From: CAYPZL01 sp964415045
GTDB lineage: Bacteria > Planctomycetota > Phycisphaerae > Sedimentisphaerales > Anaerobacaceae
Length of the DNA stretch: 19,649 nt
Reading direction: 5' to 3'
NCBI GenBank assembly: GCA_964415045.1
Contig: CAYPZL010000104.1
Location: forward strand, 1 to 19,649
A program made the translations under genes and the position numbers. The number at the start of each line of letters is the position of its first letter. Position 1 is the first letter of the stretch. The notes beneath the pieces are model-generated. The model did no database searches. It was not told where the DNA came from and saw only the letters and a program-made list of their open reading frames with translations. Below, in pieces: positions 6,563 to 14,461 of this stretch.

Positions 6563-7643
6563 GAAAACCAAGGCCGTACGGGTAGCTCGACCCTATTGGG
6601 CCGAGTATTTTATCCATGGCCGACAATATCAGGAGTCCCTCAAGACCTCCAACAAAGCCGCGGCCCTGCGCCGCGCGTATGCCCTGGCTGAACGATTAGA
6701 GCGGGGCCAACAAAGCGTGCGCGACAGCCGAAGAACCATCGACGAATTAGCCGACGCCTATCAGATTCGTTGCGAGCAACTGGGGCGGGCACCCAAGACG
6801 ATTGTGAAGTATCGTGGGCAGTTAAACCGGTTCAAGCAATGGTGCCAAGTGAAAGGCACCCGAAAGGCGAAGAAGTTCTCGCCGGATGACCTGTTCGCCT
6901 ACCGAACCTATCTGGCAAGGGAATGCAAGCTGTCGGAGAAAAGCATCTACAACGAGACTATCGTGATCAAACAGCTGTTCAAGTGGGCGGCCAGGAACGG
7001 CTACATCTCCCGGAACCTGCTGGCGCCGGTCCGCTTCGAGAAGGTCAAGTCCCCGAAACAACCCTGCTTTACGATCCATCAGGTCGAGTTGTTGTTGGTT
7101 CGTGCGGAGTCCTGGGCCGCTCCCATGTTCACGACCCTGGCCTTCACCGGCATACGCATCGGGGAATTGAGACAGCTTACCTGGGACGATGTGGACCTCG
7201 ACCATGGTGTCATTCACATCCACCGTGGCGGCAGCGGTAGCACACCCAAAGACAAGGAGGACCGCTTCATCCCTATCCATCACCGTAAGCTCCGGCCGAC
7301 TTTACAGGCTCTGCCGCGCACGTCTACGCTCGTCTTTCTCATGCCGAACGGTAAGCCCGTCGACGACAAGAAACTGCGACGATATCTCAAGTCACTGTGC
7401 CGGCAATGCGGCTTCGCCTGCCCCTGGCAGTACAAGCTCCACACCTTCCGGCACTTCTTCGCCAGCTACTGCGCCCAGCAGAACCTGTCCTACAAGTACG
7501 TCCTGGAATGGATGGGCCACTCCTCCAGCGCCATTTTGGATCTGTACTTCACGATGAACGACCGCCACGCTCAGGCCGCGATGAACAGCATGAGCTTCGA
7601 CAGCGAGGCGGAGAGGAAAAATAGGACAGAAGTAGGACAGTAG
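6486..7643 (+). CDS. Tyrosine recombinase / integrase
   Basis: This 385-residue protein starts at ATG 6486 with AAAGGAGGG about 7 nt upstream. The N-terminal part holds an arm-binding-like basic region and a SAM-like core-binding domain (about 84-180, TIDELADAYQ to NLLAPVRF). The catalytic domain has R224 in FTGIRIGELRQLTW, a hairpin lysine near 255-257, H319-x-x-R322 in LHTFRHFF, H345 in WMGHSS and nucleophile Y354 in LDLYFTMND. All expected active-site residues are present, so it should be functional. It ends 73 bp from the 3' end of tRNA-Ser(GCU), the standard position for an integrase using that tRNA end as attachment site. It is the last gene of the + strand series. Confidence 0.95.
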   Translation: MKLLHKEVVAATSPTIYIGKRTYKDKKTKAVRVARPYWAEYFIHGRQYQESLKTSNKAAALRRAYALAERLERGQQSVRDSRRTIDELADAYQIRCEQLGRAPKTIVKYRGQLNRFKQWCQVKGTRKAKKFSPDDLFAYRTYLARECKLSEKSIYNETIVIKQLFKWAARNGYISRNLLAPVRFEKVKSPKQPCFTIHQVELLLVRAESWAAPMFTTLAFTGIRIGELRQLTWDDVDLDHGVIHIHRGGSGSTPKDKEDRFIPIHHRKLRPTLQALPRTSTLVFLMPNGKPVDDKKLRRYLKSLCRQCGFACPWQYKLHTFRHFFASYCAQQNLSYKYVLEWMGHSSSAILDLYFTMNDRHAQAAMNSMSFDSEAERKNRTEVGQ

Positions 7644-7716
7644 CTAGGGTGTAACTTTTCAACCCCCTCGCAACCTCCTCCCTGATAACCACTTACAACA
7701 GACCGCAGAAAATGAA

Positions 7717-7806
7717 CGGAGAGGGCGGGATTCGAACCCGCGGTAGGAGTTGTACCCCTACGACGGTTTAGCAAACCGTTGCCTTAAGCCACTCGGCCAC
7801 CTCTCC
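7717..7806 (-). tRNA. tRNA-Ser(GCU)
   Basis: Reading the - strand, the acceptor stem GGAGAGG pairs with CCTCTCC. The anticodon stem ACGGT/ACCGT encloses the loop TTGCTAA, giving anticodon GCU. There is a long variable arm (GTAGG...CTCCTAC) as expected of class II serine tRNAs, and a T-arm GCGGG-TTCGAAT-CCCGC. The discriminator is G and the CCA end is not encoded (TTC follows). Its 3' end faces the integrase gene and is the likely attachment site of the element, which has kept the tRNA intact. Confidence 0.95.
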
Positions 7807-7821
7807 AAACCGTCAGTCCCC

Positions 7822-7850
7822 AATTTACCCGGCGATGCTCAGATTTGCAA
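7822..7850 (-). promoter_or_regulatory. Promoter of tRNA-Ser
   Basis: On the - strand, a -35 hexamer TTGCAA (7845-7850) and a -10 hexamer TAAATT (7822-7827) are separated by 17 bp. The -10 lies 15 bp upstream of the tRNA 5' end. Each hexamer matches four of six consensus positions. Confidence 0.5.
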
Positions 7851-8331
7851 GAGGATAAATGGCAGTTCCGCAATTTTGCCGCTTTTCGGCACAAGATGCC
7901 GCCTGCCAACGAGCCCGGATGCCCCAGCCGTCGCCGGTCGTCCTGCCCGGAAGCCCCCTGCCCGTGTTCTGAGGCTCCGGCCTCACTTGCTCTACCGGCC
8001 AACTTCCTGCCGCCGGCGGGCTTTTCCACGTTTCGGCCGTAACCTTGCAAGAGCCAGAAAAGGACCGATAAAGAACAGTGAAGAAATAACGAGTTCCTGG
8101 ATCCCAGAGCCTCCAGCGGCCCTCCGGACTGAAGCGCCAAATCCGGCGTGCGTAACATCCGATGTGAGCGATTGGACTTCCTTGACAGGTCGCAACCCTT
8201 TAGAGGCTTGGCAGCACACGTGGAAGATCGGCAACTGCTGAGCCTTTTTTCTTGGCCTTTGCAGAGGAGTGCATACGCCCCTCCCAGCGGGAGCAAGGCG
8301 GGCTTGCCCACCGAGATCGCCGGGGCCGGCC
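7851..8331. other. Gene-poor stretch between tRNA-Ser and the DUF362 gene
   Basis: About 480 bp with no convincing gene on either strand. Open frames here have unlikely composition and no good ribosome binding sites. I see GC-rich short inverted repeats (for example around 8009-8024) but no hairpin followed by a clear T-run that could end the - strand transcript of the DUF362 gene. Confidence 0.5.
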
Positions 8332-10200
8332 TCAATCGGCGCTCAGGTTATTGGAGGCCGGCTTGTTGGGATCCACGGTAGTGTCGTTCGGCTCGGGCCA
8401 GAGCTGCGAGCGTGGCGTCCAGTAGCGAGCGAAGGCGGCGAAATCCTGGAGGTTGACAATGCCGTCGCCGCCGGGGGCAGACAGATCGGCCGACGAAGTC
8501 GCCGAGACGGCCAGCCACTGGCACGAGAACGTCGCCAGGTCCACAAAACGCACGTTCGAGTCGCCGTCGAAGTCGGCCTTCACGGGGCGGGTCAGTTCGA
8601 TACCGTCACCGGTGCCGAGGTTGCGGGAATATTGCTTGTGCCAGGGATCGTTCCAGTGCTCGTAGACGCCGAGGCTCGCCAACGGGACACCGTCGCCCTC
8701 GGGGTCGTAGAACGTCCCGGAGGGAGGATCGTCCGCCAGCGCCGCCTCGAGGAGGTAGTCGTCGGTCCCGGAGATGCCCGCGTGGTCGTACCACTCGAGG
8801 CACAGGAAATCGAAGCAGACGCAATCGATCGCGACCGGATCCTGCGAGGCGAAGATGCTCGACGGCCAGTCCCCATAGAACGGCGGCATGTTCCACTTCT
8901 TCGGGTCGGAGGACCAGTTCTTGCCGGCAAAGAGGCCGTCGACGAGGTACAGCAGCGTTTTGCCGCCCAGTTCCGCGTGCCCCATCAAATCAACGAGGCA
9001 CCGATACTGACCGACGGCCGGTGCGTTCCCGGCGAGGCTGTCGTGCATGTCGTAGTAGTTGTAGCTCTTGCCTCGCAGCGTGCCGTTGGGGTTCCTGATG
9101 AGCGAGCCATAGTGGTTCTTCCCGCAGACGGTGATGCCTGCGGTGCCATGGCTCTTGAGGATGGGGAAGTTGATAATATAATCGGCCTCGGCAAACGACT
9201 TGGGGAGAAAGTCCTGCTTCGTCCCATCGGCGTCCGGCGTGCTCCAGTAGAAGGGCACGTTGGAAAACTCGACCTCCGGCCGGCCGGGGCCGCCGACATT
9301 CGAGAGGTAGCGAACGTTCGGGAACTCGGGCACAACCCGGTCGAAGATCAGGTTGGGCATGATGCGGCCCGGATCGCCGATCGTGATGTCCTCTTCGGCC
9401 GCACCGACGACGTGCACCAGTTGCCTCAGCAACGCCGCGATCATCGCCGGAGAATTGTCGATTCGATTCTTGTTGCTGCCAGTCTGCTCGAACGTGCTCG
9501 TATTGGCGTTGTAGCAGAGCGTATTGTTGATCTTGATGGCGATCTTCTCGCCGGGCGTGTAGCCGACGTCGCCTTTTCCGCGCGATGAATTGAAATGGCG
9601 CAGGAGCCTCTCCCACGCCACCGCATCGGTACTCTCGCCCGCCAGACCGCGGATCGCCCGCGACAGCATCCTGTCGACCACGGCCGCGTCCGTACACGCT
9701 TGGTCGTACCACCGCTGCGAAGAGCTGTACCCCTCCCACTTGGTGGCGTTGGGCTCGTGAATCCAGACCACCCTGCCGGGCTGCACGCCCCGCGCGGCGC
9801 CGAGCGGGACGTTGGGTACCGGGAACCCGCCGGCAACCGCCCGCTCGTCGCCGGGAGCGACCAACAGCCACACCACAGCGACGCCCAAGCCCAGGCACAC
9901 CATGCCCGCAAGGAGCCTCACGCCGGTAAAACAGCGCCGCGCCTTGCGAAACGCCGCCAGCGAACCGGCCAATCCCAACAACCACAGGACAAAGCCGGAG
10001 GCCAGCGGAAACGCCACGCGCTGGCACGGGTAAGCCGCCCGCGAGGGCTTCGGAATCACCCGCACCAGAAACCACACCAGCGAACCCAGGCCCACCAAGG
10101 GAAGAAGCCACCGCAACGATGGACAGAGCATCCACCCGCGTCGGTGTCGCCGAGCCACGTCGCCGGCGCGCGGGCGCTCACAGCTCATTCGACGTACCAT
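8332..10200 (-). CDS. Membrane-anchored DUF362 protein with C-terminal dockerin-like repeat
   Basis: This 622-residue protein starts at ATG 10200, with GAGAGGAG 6 nt upstream. Hydrophobic helices lie at about 28-50, 62-85 and 95-117. They are followed by an extracytoplasmic DUF362 domain with IAIKINNT, IINFPILKSHGTAGITVCGKNHYGS and ASQDPVAIDCVCFDFLC. The last about 75 residues contain two calcium-loop-like repeats, ADFDGDSNVRFVDLATF and DGIVNLQDFAAFARYW, as in type I dockerin domains common in planctomycete exported proteins. DUF362 proteins are often linked to iron-sulfur chemistry, but their reaction is not established. It is the last gene of the - strand series, 54 bp after the 158-residue protein gene. 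Helices plus dockerin suggest surface display (inference). Confidence 0.8.
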   Translation of the reverse strand: MVRRMSCERPRAGDVARRHRRGWMLCPSLRWLLPLVGLGSLVWFLVRVIPKPSRAAYPCQRVAFPLASGFVLWLLGLAGSLAAFRKARRCFTGVRLLAGMVCLGLGVAVVWLLVAPGDERAVAGGFPVPNVPLGAARGVQPGRVVWIHEPNATKWEGYSSSQRWYDQACTDAAVVDRMLSRAIRGLAGESTDAVAWERLLRHFNSSRGKGDVGYTPGEKIAIKINNTLCYNANTSTFEQTGSNKNRIDNSPAMIAALLRQLVHVVGAAEEDITIGDPGRIMPNLIFDRVVPEFPNVRYLSNVGGPGRPEVEFSNVPFYWSTPDADGTKQDFLPKSFAEADYIINFPILKSHGTAGITVCGKNHYGSLIRNPNGTLRGKSYNYYDMHDSLAGNAPAVGQYRCLVDLMGHAELGGKTLLYLVDGLFAGKNWSSDPKKWNMPPFYGDWPSSIFASQDPVAIDCVCFDFLCLEWYDHAGISGTDDYLLEAALADDPPSGTFYDPEGDGVPLASLGVYEHWNDPWHKQYSRNLGTGDGIELTRPVKADFDGDSNVRFVDLATFSCQWLAVSATSSADLSAPGGDGIVNLQDFAAFARYWTPRSQLWPEPNDTTVDPNKPASNNLSAD

Positions 10201-10254
10201 AGCCTGCTCCTCTCCGAAGACGCCGGCCCGCCCGGCCTCACGATGTGCCGAGGA

Positions 10255-10731
10255 CTACACCGGCAGAGCCTCGTTCCATCCGCGGCAAAGCCGCTCAATG
10301 TCCCGGGCCACGATGTCCGCCACAATCCGCTGCAGTTCGGTCTGTTCCTGCGCCGACAACTCGTCAACGTACATCGGCACAGCCGTGGCTTGCCCGTCGT
10401 CTGTCGTGACTGCCGCCGGCGACCGCTTCTTCCTGCGTCCGGCGGTAATGCGACGCTGCCTGGCCAGTATGCTCTCGGCCAGATTGAACGTCGGTATCTC
10501 GTTATCGCCAGTAAGGCCCCGTTCGGTCGCGTTCTCCCGGAGATCGGCACCGGCGTCGCCCGTCCGGCGGTTCTTTCGTTTGGACCCGGGCTTTTTGCCC
10601 CGAGAGCGGGCGGATGCCTTCGGATTCCCGTCACTGCCGGCATCATCCTCCCCACGGAACGGCGGGATCACGTCGGCGATCCGAAGCACCTTCTCCGTTC
10701 TGCCCCCGGCTGTCCGGTCCATCTCATCCAT
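10255..10731 (-). CDS. Conserved-looking hypothetical protein, 158 aa
   Basis: ATG 10731 is chosen because AGGAGGAG lies 9-11 nt upstream; the frame stays open to 10860, but that part overlaps the sulfatase end. The N-terminus (KVLRIADVIPPF) and the C-terminal half (IPTFNLAESILARQRRITAGRRKK, then QRIVADIVARDIERLCRG, shown here in parts) look helical and ordered. They flank a basic low-complexity stretch rich in Arg, Lys and Gly (SARSRGKKPGSKRKNRR). There is no signal peptide or membrane segment, so it is probably cytoplasmic although its neighbours are exported. The basic linker could bind nucleic acid. I cannot name a family or function. Confidence 0.65.
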   Translation of the reverse strand: MDEMDRTAGGRTEKVLRIADVIPPFRGEDDAGSDGNPKASARSRGKKPGSKRKNRRTGDAGADLRENATERGLTGDNEIPTFNLAESILARQRRITAGRRKKRSPAAVTTDDGQATAVPMYVDELSAQEQTELQRIVADIVARDIERLCRGWNEALPV

Positions 10732-10801
10732 GATATGAAACTCCTCCTGAACAACTACAGTGTATCGCGACGGATGCGTCAGATCAAGGCGTTTTGCCGC
10801 C

Positions 10802-10816
10802 CACCGTGCAACGGTG
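10802..10816 (-). other. Hairpin just after the second sulfatase gene
   Basis: A perfect 6-bp inverted repeat CACCGT/ACGGTG with a 3-nt loop lies 4 bp past the sulfatase stop codon (10820-10822). On the - strand no T-run follows, so it is at best an RNA-stabilising or weak terminator hairpin between the sulfatase and the 158-residue protein gene. Confidence 0.3.
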
Positions 10817-10819
10817 CCC

Positions 10820-12634
10820 TCAGACGTCATCCACGCGCCGAAGCACAACGGCCTTGACATCCCCGGCCTGCCGGCCCGGAATCTCCAGCGCCCGGAGCAC
10901 GAGAGACGTTTCGCCGCGGTCCAGCTCGACCGTTCCCAGCGTCAGCGGCGCCCAGACCTTCTCGTAGACCTCGCCGCGAGGCACCCGGTCCGGACTGGGA
11001 ATCGGCCTGGGATCATGGGCCTTTTCGACCGTCCCGGCCAGATGTCTGCCGCCAATTTCGACGCGTAGCTTCGCCCCCACGTTCTCGGCGGCACAGACGT
11101 ACATCAGCGTCACCTCAAATCGACCCGGCTCGACGACCTTCACGGGCCACCAGGCACGAGCCTTCGTATCGGTCCAGTTCGTGATCCAATCGTTGGCCCA
11201 GCCGGAACGACCGCAATAGCTGATCCCCTGCCGCGACGCCGGCTCCAGGAACGCTTCGTGCCCGGGCAGCGTAACGAGCGGCCAGCCACGATGCCCCACC
11301 TCGGTCGGGATGGGGTCAAAGCCCGCTTTCGTCACGTCTTTCGCCATCGCTTCAAACGCGTCACGCAGCTTCGCCAGAATTTGCGGAGACTTCTGCGCGA
11401 GGTTGACGCGCTGGCCCGGGTCCTCGACCATATCATAGAGCTGCCAGTCCTTGCGCGCTTTGACCGCCCGCCAGCGCTGGCTGCGCACCGAGCCGCGAAC
11501 GCTCGACAGATCGCCGCCGGGCGAGCGGAAAGTGAACAGCATCCGGTCGGGCCAGTTCCGCGCATCGCCGGCCAGCAACGGAGCCAGGCTCTTTCCATCC
11601 AGAGGCAGGGTCTTGGGCATGGGCAGGCCGCACAGTTCCACGATCGTCGGAAACAGATCGATGTGAGCCGCAATCTGATGAACCGTGACGCCCGGCTCGA
11701 TATGTCCCGGCCAGCGGACGAACAGCGGCACGCGCACGCCGCCCTCGTCCACGCTGCCCTTGCGCCCCTTCATCCCGCCGTTGAACCGGTCCGAATTGGG
11801 ACCGTTGTCGGTGAGAAACAGCACGATGGTGTTGTCCCGCAAACGCAGATCGTCAAGACGCCGCAGGAGTCGGCCGACGTTGTCGTCGATGTTCTCGCAC
11901 ATACCGTAGATGCAGGCCAGCTTGTCGTCGAGCCCGCGAGCCTTGTACTTGTCGAAATACCGGTCGGGGACCTGGAACGGGCCGTGCGGAGCGTTGTAGG
12001 GTACGTAACAGAAGAAGGGCCTGTCCTGGTTCTTCTCGATGAACGCCAGCGCCGCGTCCGTCAGCACGTCGGTAATATACCCGCTGGTCTTGACCGGGGT
12101 GCCGTTGCACTCCAGCGTCGTATCGAAATAGTTGTTCCAGTGTCCGGCGCAGAAGCCGAGGAACTCCTCGAAGCCCTGCCCGTTGGGATGGTGGGGGTAA
12201 TGCGCCCCGTTGTGCCACTTGCCGAAGCAGCCGGTTGCGTATCCCGCCCGTTTGAGGGCGTCGGCCAACGTCACTTCCTCGCTGCGCATCGTCTCGTAGG
12301 CGCGCGTGACGCCGTGGGTGCCGGTGCGCAGATGATAGCGGCCCGTCAAGAGGCTGGCCCTCGTCGGGGCACACACGGGACTGACGAAGAAACGGTCGAA
12401 TCGAGCCCCCTGGCCGGCCAACCGATCCAGAACGGGCGTATCGATCTTGTCGTTTCCGTGCGAACGGATGTCGCCCCAACCCTGATCGTCGGTCATAATC
12501 AGCAGGACGTTCGGCGGCCTGCGCCGCGTCCCGGCCGCCATCGCCAAACCTTGCGAGAAGCCACCGCCCGTGGCTCCGGCCACCGCCGTCAGGCCCAGCG
12601 CCTGGAGAAACTCTCTTCTGCTCTGCGTCCTCAT
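10820..12634 (-). CDS. Tat-exported sulfatase
   Basis: This 604-residue sulfatase (alkaline-phosphatase superfamily) starts at ATG 12634 with AAAGGAGGA 6-7 nt upstream. The N-terminus SRREFLQALG plus a hydrophobic Ala/Gly run is a twin-arginine signal. The metal-binding start is NVLLIMTDDQGWGD (D49, D50). The catalytic signature CAPTR begins at C88, which should be converted to formylglycine. Further family marks are GKWHNG, LFLTDNGPNSDRF and KGRKGSVDEGGVRVPLFVRW. After the sulfatase core, about 120 C-terminal residues (WWPVKVVEPGRFEVTLMY onward) form a predicted beta-rich domain, perhaps for carbohydrate binding. It lies 13 bp after the other sulfatase gene, so both are probably one transcript. 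Its substrate, likely a sulfated polysaccharide, cannot be read from sequence. Confidence 0.95.
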   Translation of the reverse strand: MRTQSRREFLQALGLTAVAGATGGGFSQGLAMAAGTRRRPPNVLLIMTDDQGWGDIRSHGNDKIDTPVLDRLAGQGARFDRFFVSPVCAPTRASLLTGRYHLRTGTHGVTRAYETMRSEEVTLADALKRAGYATGCFGKWHNGAHYPHHPNGQGFEEFLGFCAGHWNNYFDTTLECNGTPVKTSGYITDVLTDAALAFIEKNQDRPFFCYVPYNAPHGPFQVPDRYFDKYKARGLDDKLACIYGMCENIDDNVGRLLRRLDDLRLRDNTIVLFLTDNGPNSDRFNGGMKGRKGSVDEGGVRVPLFVRWPGHIEPGVTVHQIAAHIDLFPTIVELCGLPMPKTLPLDGKSLAPLLAGDARNWPDRMLFTFRSPGGDLSSVRGSVRSQRWRAVKARKDWQLYDMVEDPGQRVNLAQKSPQILAKLRDAFEAMAKDVTKAGFDPIPTEVGHRGWPLVTLPGHEAFLEPASRQGISYCGRSGWANDWITNWTDTKARAWWPVKVVEPGRFEVTLMYVCAAENVGAKLRVEIGGRHLAGTVEKAHDPRPIPSPDRVPRGEVYEKVWAPLTLGTVELDRGETSLVLRALEIPGRQAGDVKAVVLRRVDDV

Positions 12635-12647
12635 ACCCGCTCCTCCT

Positions 12648-14414
12648 TTACGAAACGCGTTTCACGTAAGCAAAATAGGCCCCCCGCGAGGTCCCGTCGT
12701 CGGCGGTGAACCACGTCCGCAACGTGGTCTTGCCTGCAGGCAGGGAGACTTTGAACGTCACCTCCTTCGCCTGCGCGTCGATGGGCTTGCTGACATCCAC
12801 ATTGGCGATCTGGAGCCTGGCCTGCTGGGCCCGGATCGCCTTGCCGCCCGGAATGGCCGCATTGATCGGCGCATCGACCTCCCGCGGCCACCGACGCAAA
12901 GAGAACTCGTACTCGCCGGCCCGCGCGACCTCCACGGCCCAAAAACCGTTGGCCTTCAAACCGTTGCGGATATGTCCCTGGGCCCACGGCACCGCCCCAC
13001 CTCCGTGCCAGTCGTGACAGGTCAGCCGCGCGGGATTCTCCTCGTCGGAGCCGAGCACGATCTCACAGTATTCATCGAAACGCTGCGAGACGCTCTCCCA
13101 CCATTTCTCGTAGGCCTGGCGCAGTTTTCGCACCACGTCGGGATACTCGGCGGCCACGTCGCGGCTCTGGCCGGGATCGCGCGGAAGGTCGTACAACTCC
13201 TTGCCATTGATGAGCCGCCAGCGGTCGGTCATGACGGCGCTCTTACGCCACTTCTCCGGGTGCTCGATACGCTGGGAGTCCGTCACGAGAATGCGGTCGG
13301 GCCAATCCGCGCCAGCGCCCTTGAGCAGCGGCGCGATGCTCGTCCCGTCAAACGTCACCTGCGCCGGTCCCGGCAAGCCGCACAGGTCGATCAACGTCGG
13401 CAGCAAATCGACGTGGGCCGTGAGACGGTTGACGTTCCGCCCGCCGCCCAGGCCCCCTCCCGGCCAGCGGACGAAACACGGCACGCGGTGCCCACCCTCG
13501 TATTCGCTGCCCTTGGTCCCGCGCATGCCCGAGTTGAAGCCCTTGCCCCCGCGGAAGCCGGCGGCGGTCCCGTTGTCGGTCATGAAAATGAGAATCGTGT
13601 TCTCTTCCAGGCCGAGGGCCTTGAGCTTGCCGAGGAGCCGGCCCATGTTCTCGTCGATATTCGTGATCATGCCATAGAAGTTGGCGTTGGGGACGTTCTT
13701 GTCCTTATACAAACCGCTGTATTTCTCCGAGACGTTATAGGGCCCGTGCGGCGCGTTGGTCGTCAGGTACACGAAAAACGGACGGTTGCGGTTGGCTTCG
13801 ATGAAGCGCATCGCCCCGTCGAACCAGATATCGGTACAATAGCCGGTGTGCTTCTCGGGCGTGCCGTTGTGCCAGTAGGTGTCGTCGAAGTAGTCGTTGC
13901 CCCAGAAATCGGGGGTCTGGCCGACGCCCCCGCCGCCGTGGACCAGAACTTCGTGGAATCCACGGTCCTGCGGGCGGAACGGGAAGTTGTCACCCAGGTG
14001 CCATTTGCCGAAGATGGCGGTGCGGTAGCCGCCGGCGCCGAAGACGTCCGCCATCGTCACTTCATCCCTGCGCAGCAGGGAGCGTCCCATGATCGTATGC
14101 CAGACGCCCGTTCGATTGCAGTAATGTCCGGTCATCAGCGCCGCCCGCGTCGGCGCGCAGGTCGGGCCCACGTGAAAATCGGTCAGCCGAACGCTCTGCT
14201 CGTAGAGCGCGTCGAGGTTCGGGGTGCGAATGATCTCGTTGCCGTGACATCCAAGATCGCCGTACCCCTGGTCGTCGGTGATTACCACGATGACATTGGG
14301 GGACTTGTGGTTCGCCTGTTGGCCGGCTCCGGCCGGCTCGGGTCCGAAGGGACTCGCCACCGTCCCCGCCGCTGCGACGCCAAGCGTCCGAAGGAACTCT
14401 CTTCTGCTTTGCAT
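12648..14414 (-). CDS. Tat-exported sulfatase, arylsulfatase type
   Basis: This 588-residue protein starts at ATG 14414 with AAGGAAGG just upstream; the frame is open further, to 14786, but that part overlaps the peptidase gene. A twin-arginine signal SRREFLRTLG is followed by a hydrophobic stretch. Core motifs are NVIVVITDDQGYGDLGCHG (D47, D48), CAPTR with C86 as the formylglycine precursor, IFGKWHLGD, FMTDNGTAAGFRGGKG and KGSEYEGGHRVPCFVRWPGG. About 110 C-terminal residues after the core (FWAVEVARAGEYEFSLRRWP onward) are beta-rich and resemble the tail of the next sulfatase in position and composition. The two are diverged paralogues with separate likely specificities. It follows the M16 pair by 47 bp. 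Confidence 0.95.
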   Translation of the reverse strand: MQSRREFLRTLGVAAAGTVASPFGPEPAGAGQQANHKSPNVIVVITDDQGYGDLGCHGNEIIRTPNLDALYEQSVRLTDFHVGPTCAPTRAALMTGHYCNRTGVWHTIMGRSLLRRDEVTMADVFGAGGYRTAIFGKWHLGDNFPFRPQDRGFHEVLVHGGGGVGQTPDFWGNDYFDDTYWHNGTPEKHTGYCTDIWFDGAMRFIEANRNRPFFVYLTTNAPHGPYNVSEKYSGLYKDKNVPNANFYGMITNIDENMGRLLGKLKALGLEENTILIFMTDNGTAAGFRGGKGFNSGMRGTKGSEYEGGHRVPCFVRWPGGGLGGGRNVNRLTAHVDLLPTLIDLCGLPGPAQVTFDGTSIAPLLKGAGADWPDRILVTDSQRIEHPEKWRKSAVMTDRWRLINGKELYDLPRDPGQSRDVAAEYPDVVRKLRQAYEKWWESVSQRFDEYCEIVLGSDEENPARLTCHDWHGGGAVPWAQGHIRNGLKANGFWAVEVARAGEYEFSLRRWPREVDAPINAAIPGGKAIRAQQARLQIANVDVSKPIDAQAKEVTFKVSLPAGKTTLRTWFTADDGTSRGAYFAYVKRVS

Positions 14415-14461
14415 GGCCTTCCTTTCCGCACATTTGTCCCGGCCCCAAGCCCGCCGCGCGT

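Noticed and set aside
7784..8335. Minus-strand open frame of about 183 codons over the tRNA
   Set aside because: It runs across the tRNA gene, has unlikely residue composition and no ribosome binding site.
8269..9588. Long + strand open frame opposite the DUF362 gene
   Set aside because: It is antisense to a gene with clear domain motifs; long antisense frames are expected at this GC content. The same applies to + strand frames opposite the sulfatase and M16 genes (11258-12709, 12570-14792, 14828-15667, 16057-17259).
10210..10250. GC-rich inverted repeat GCCGG/CCGGC as terminator before the DUF362 gene
   Set aside because: The stem is 5 bp and no T-run follows on the - strand; it is common by chance at this GC content.
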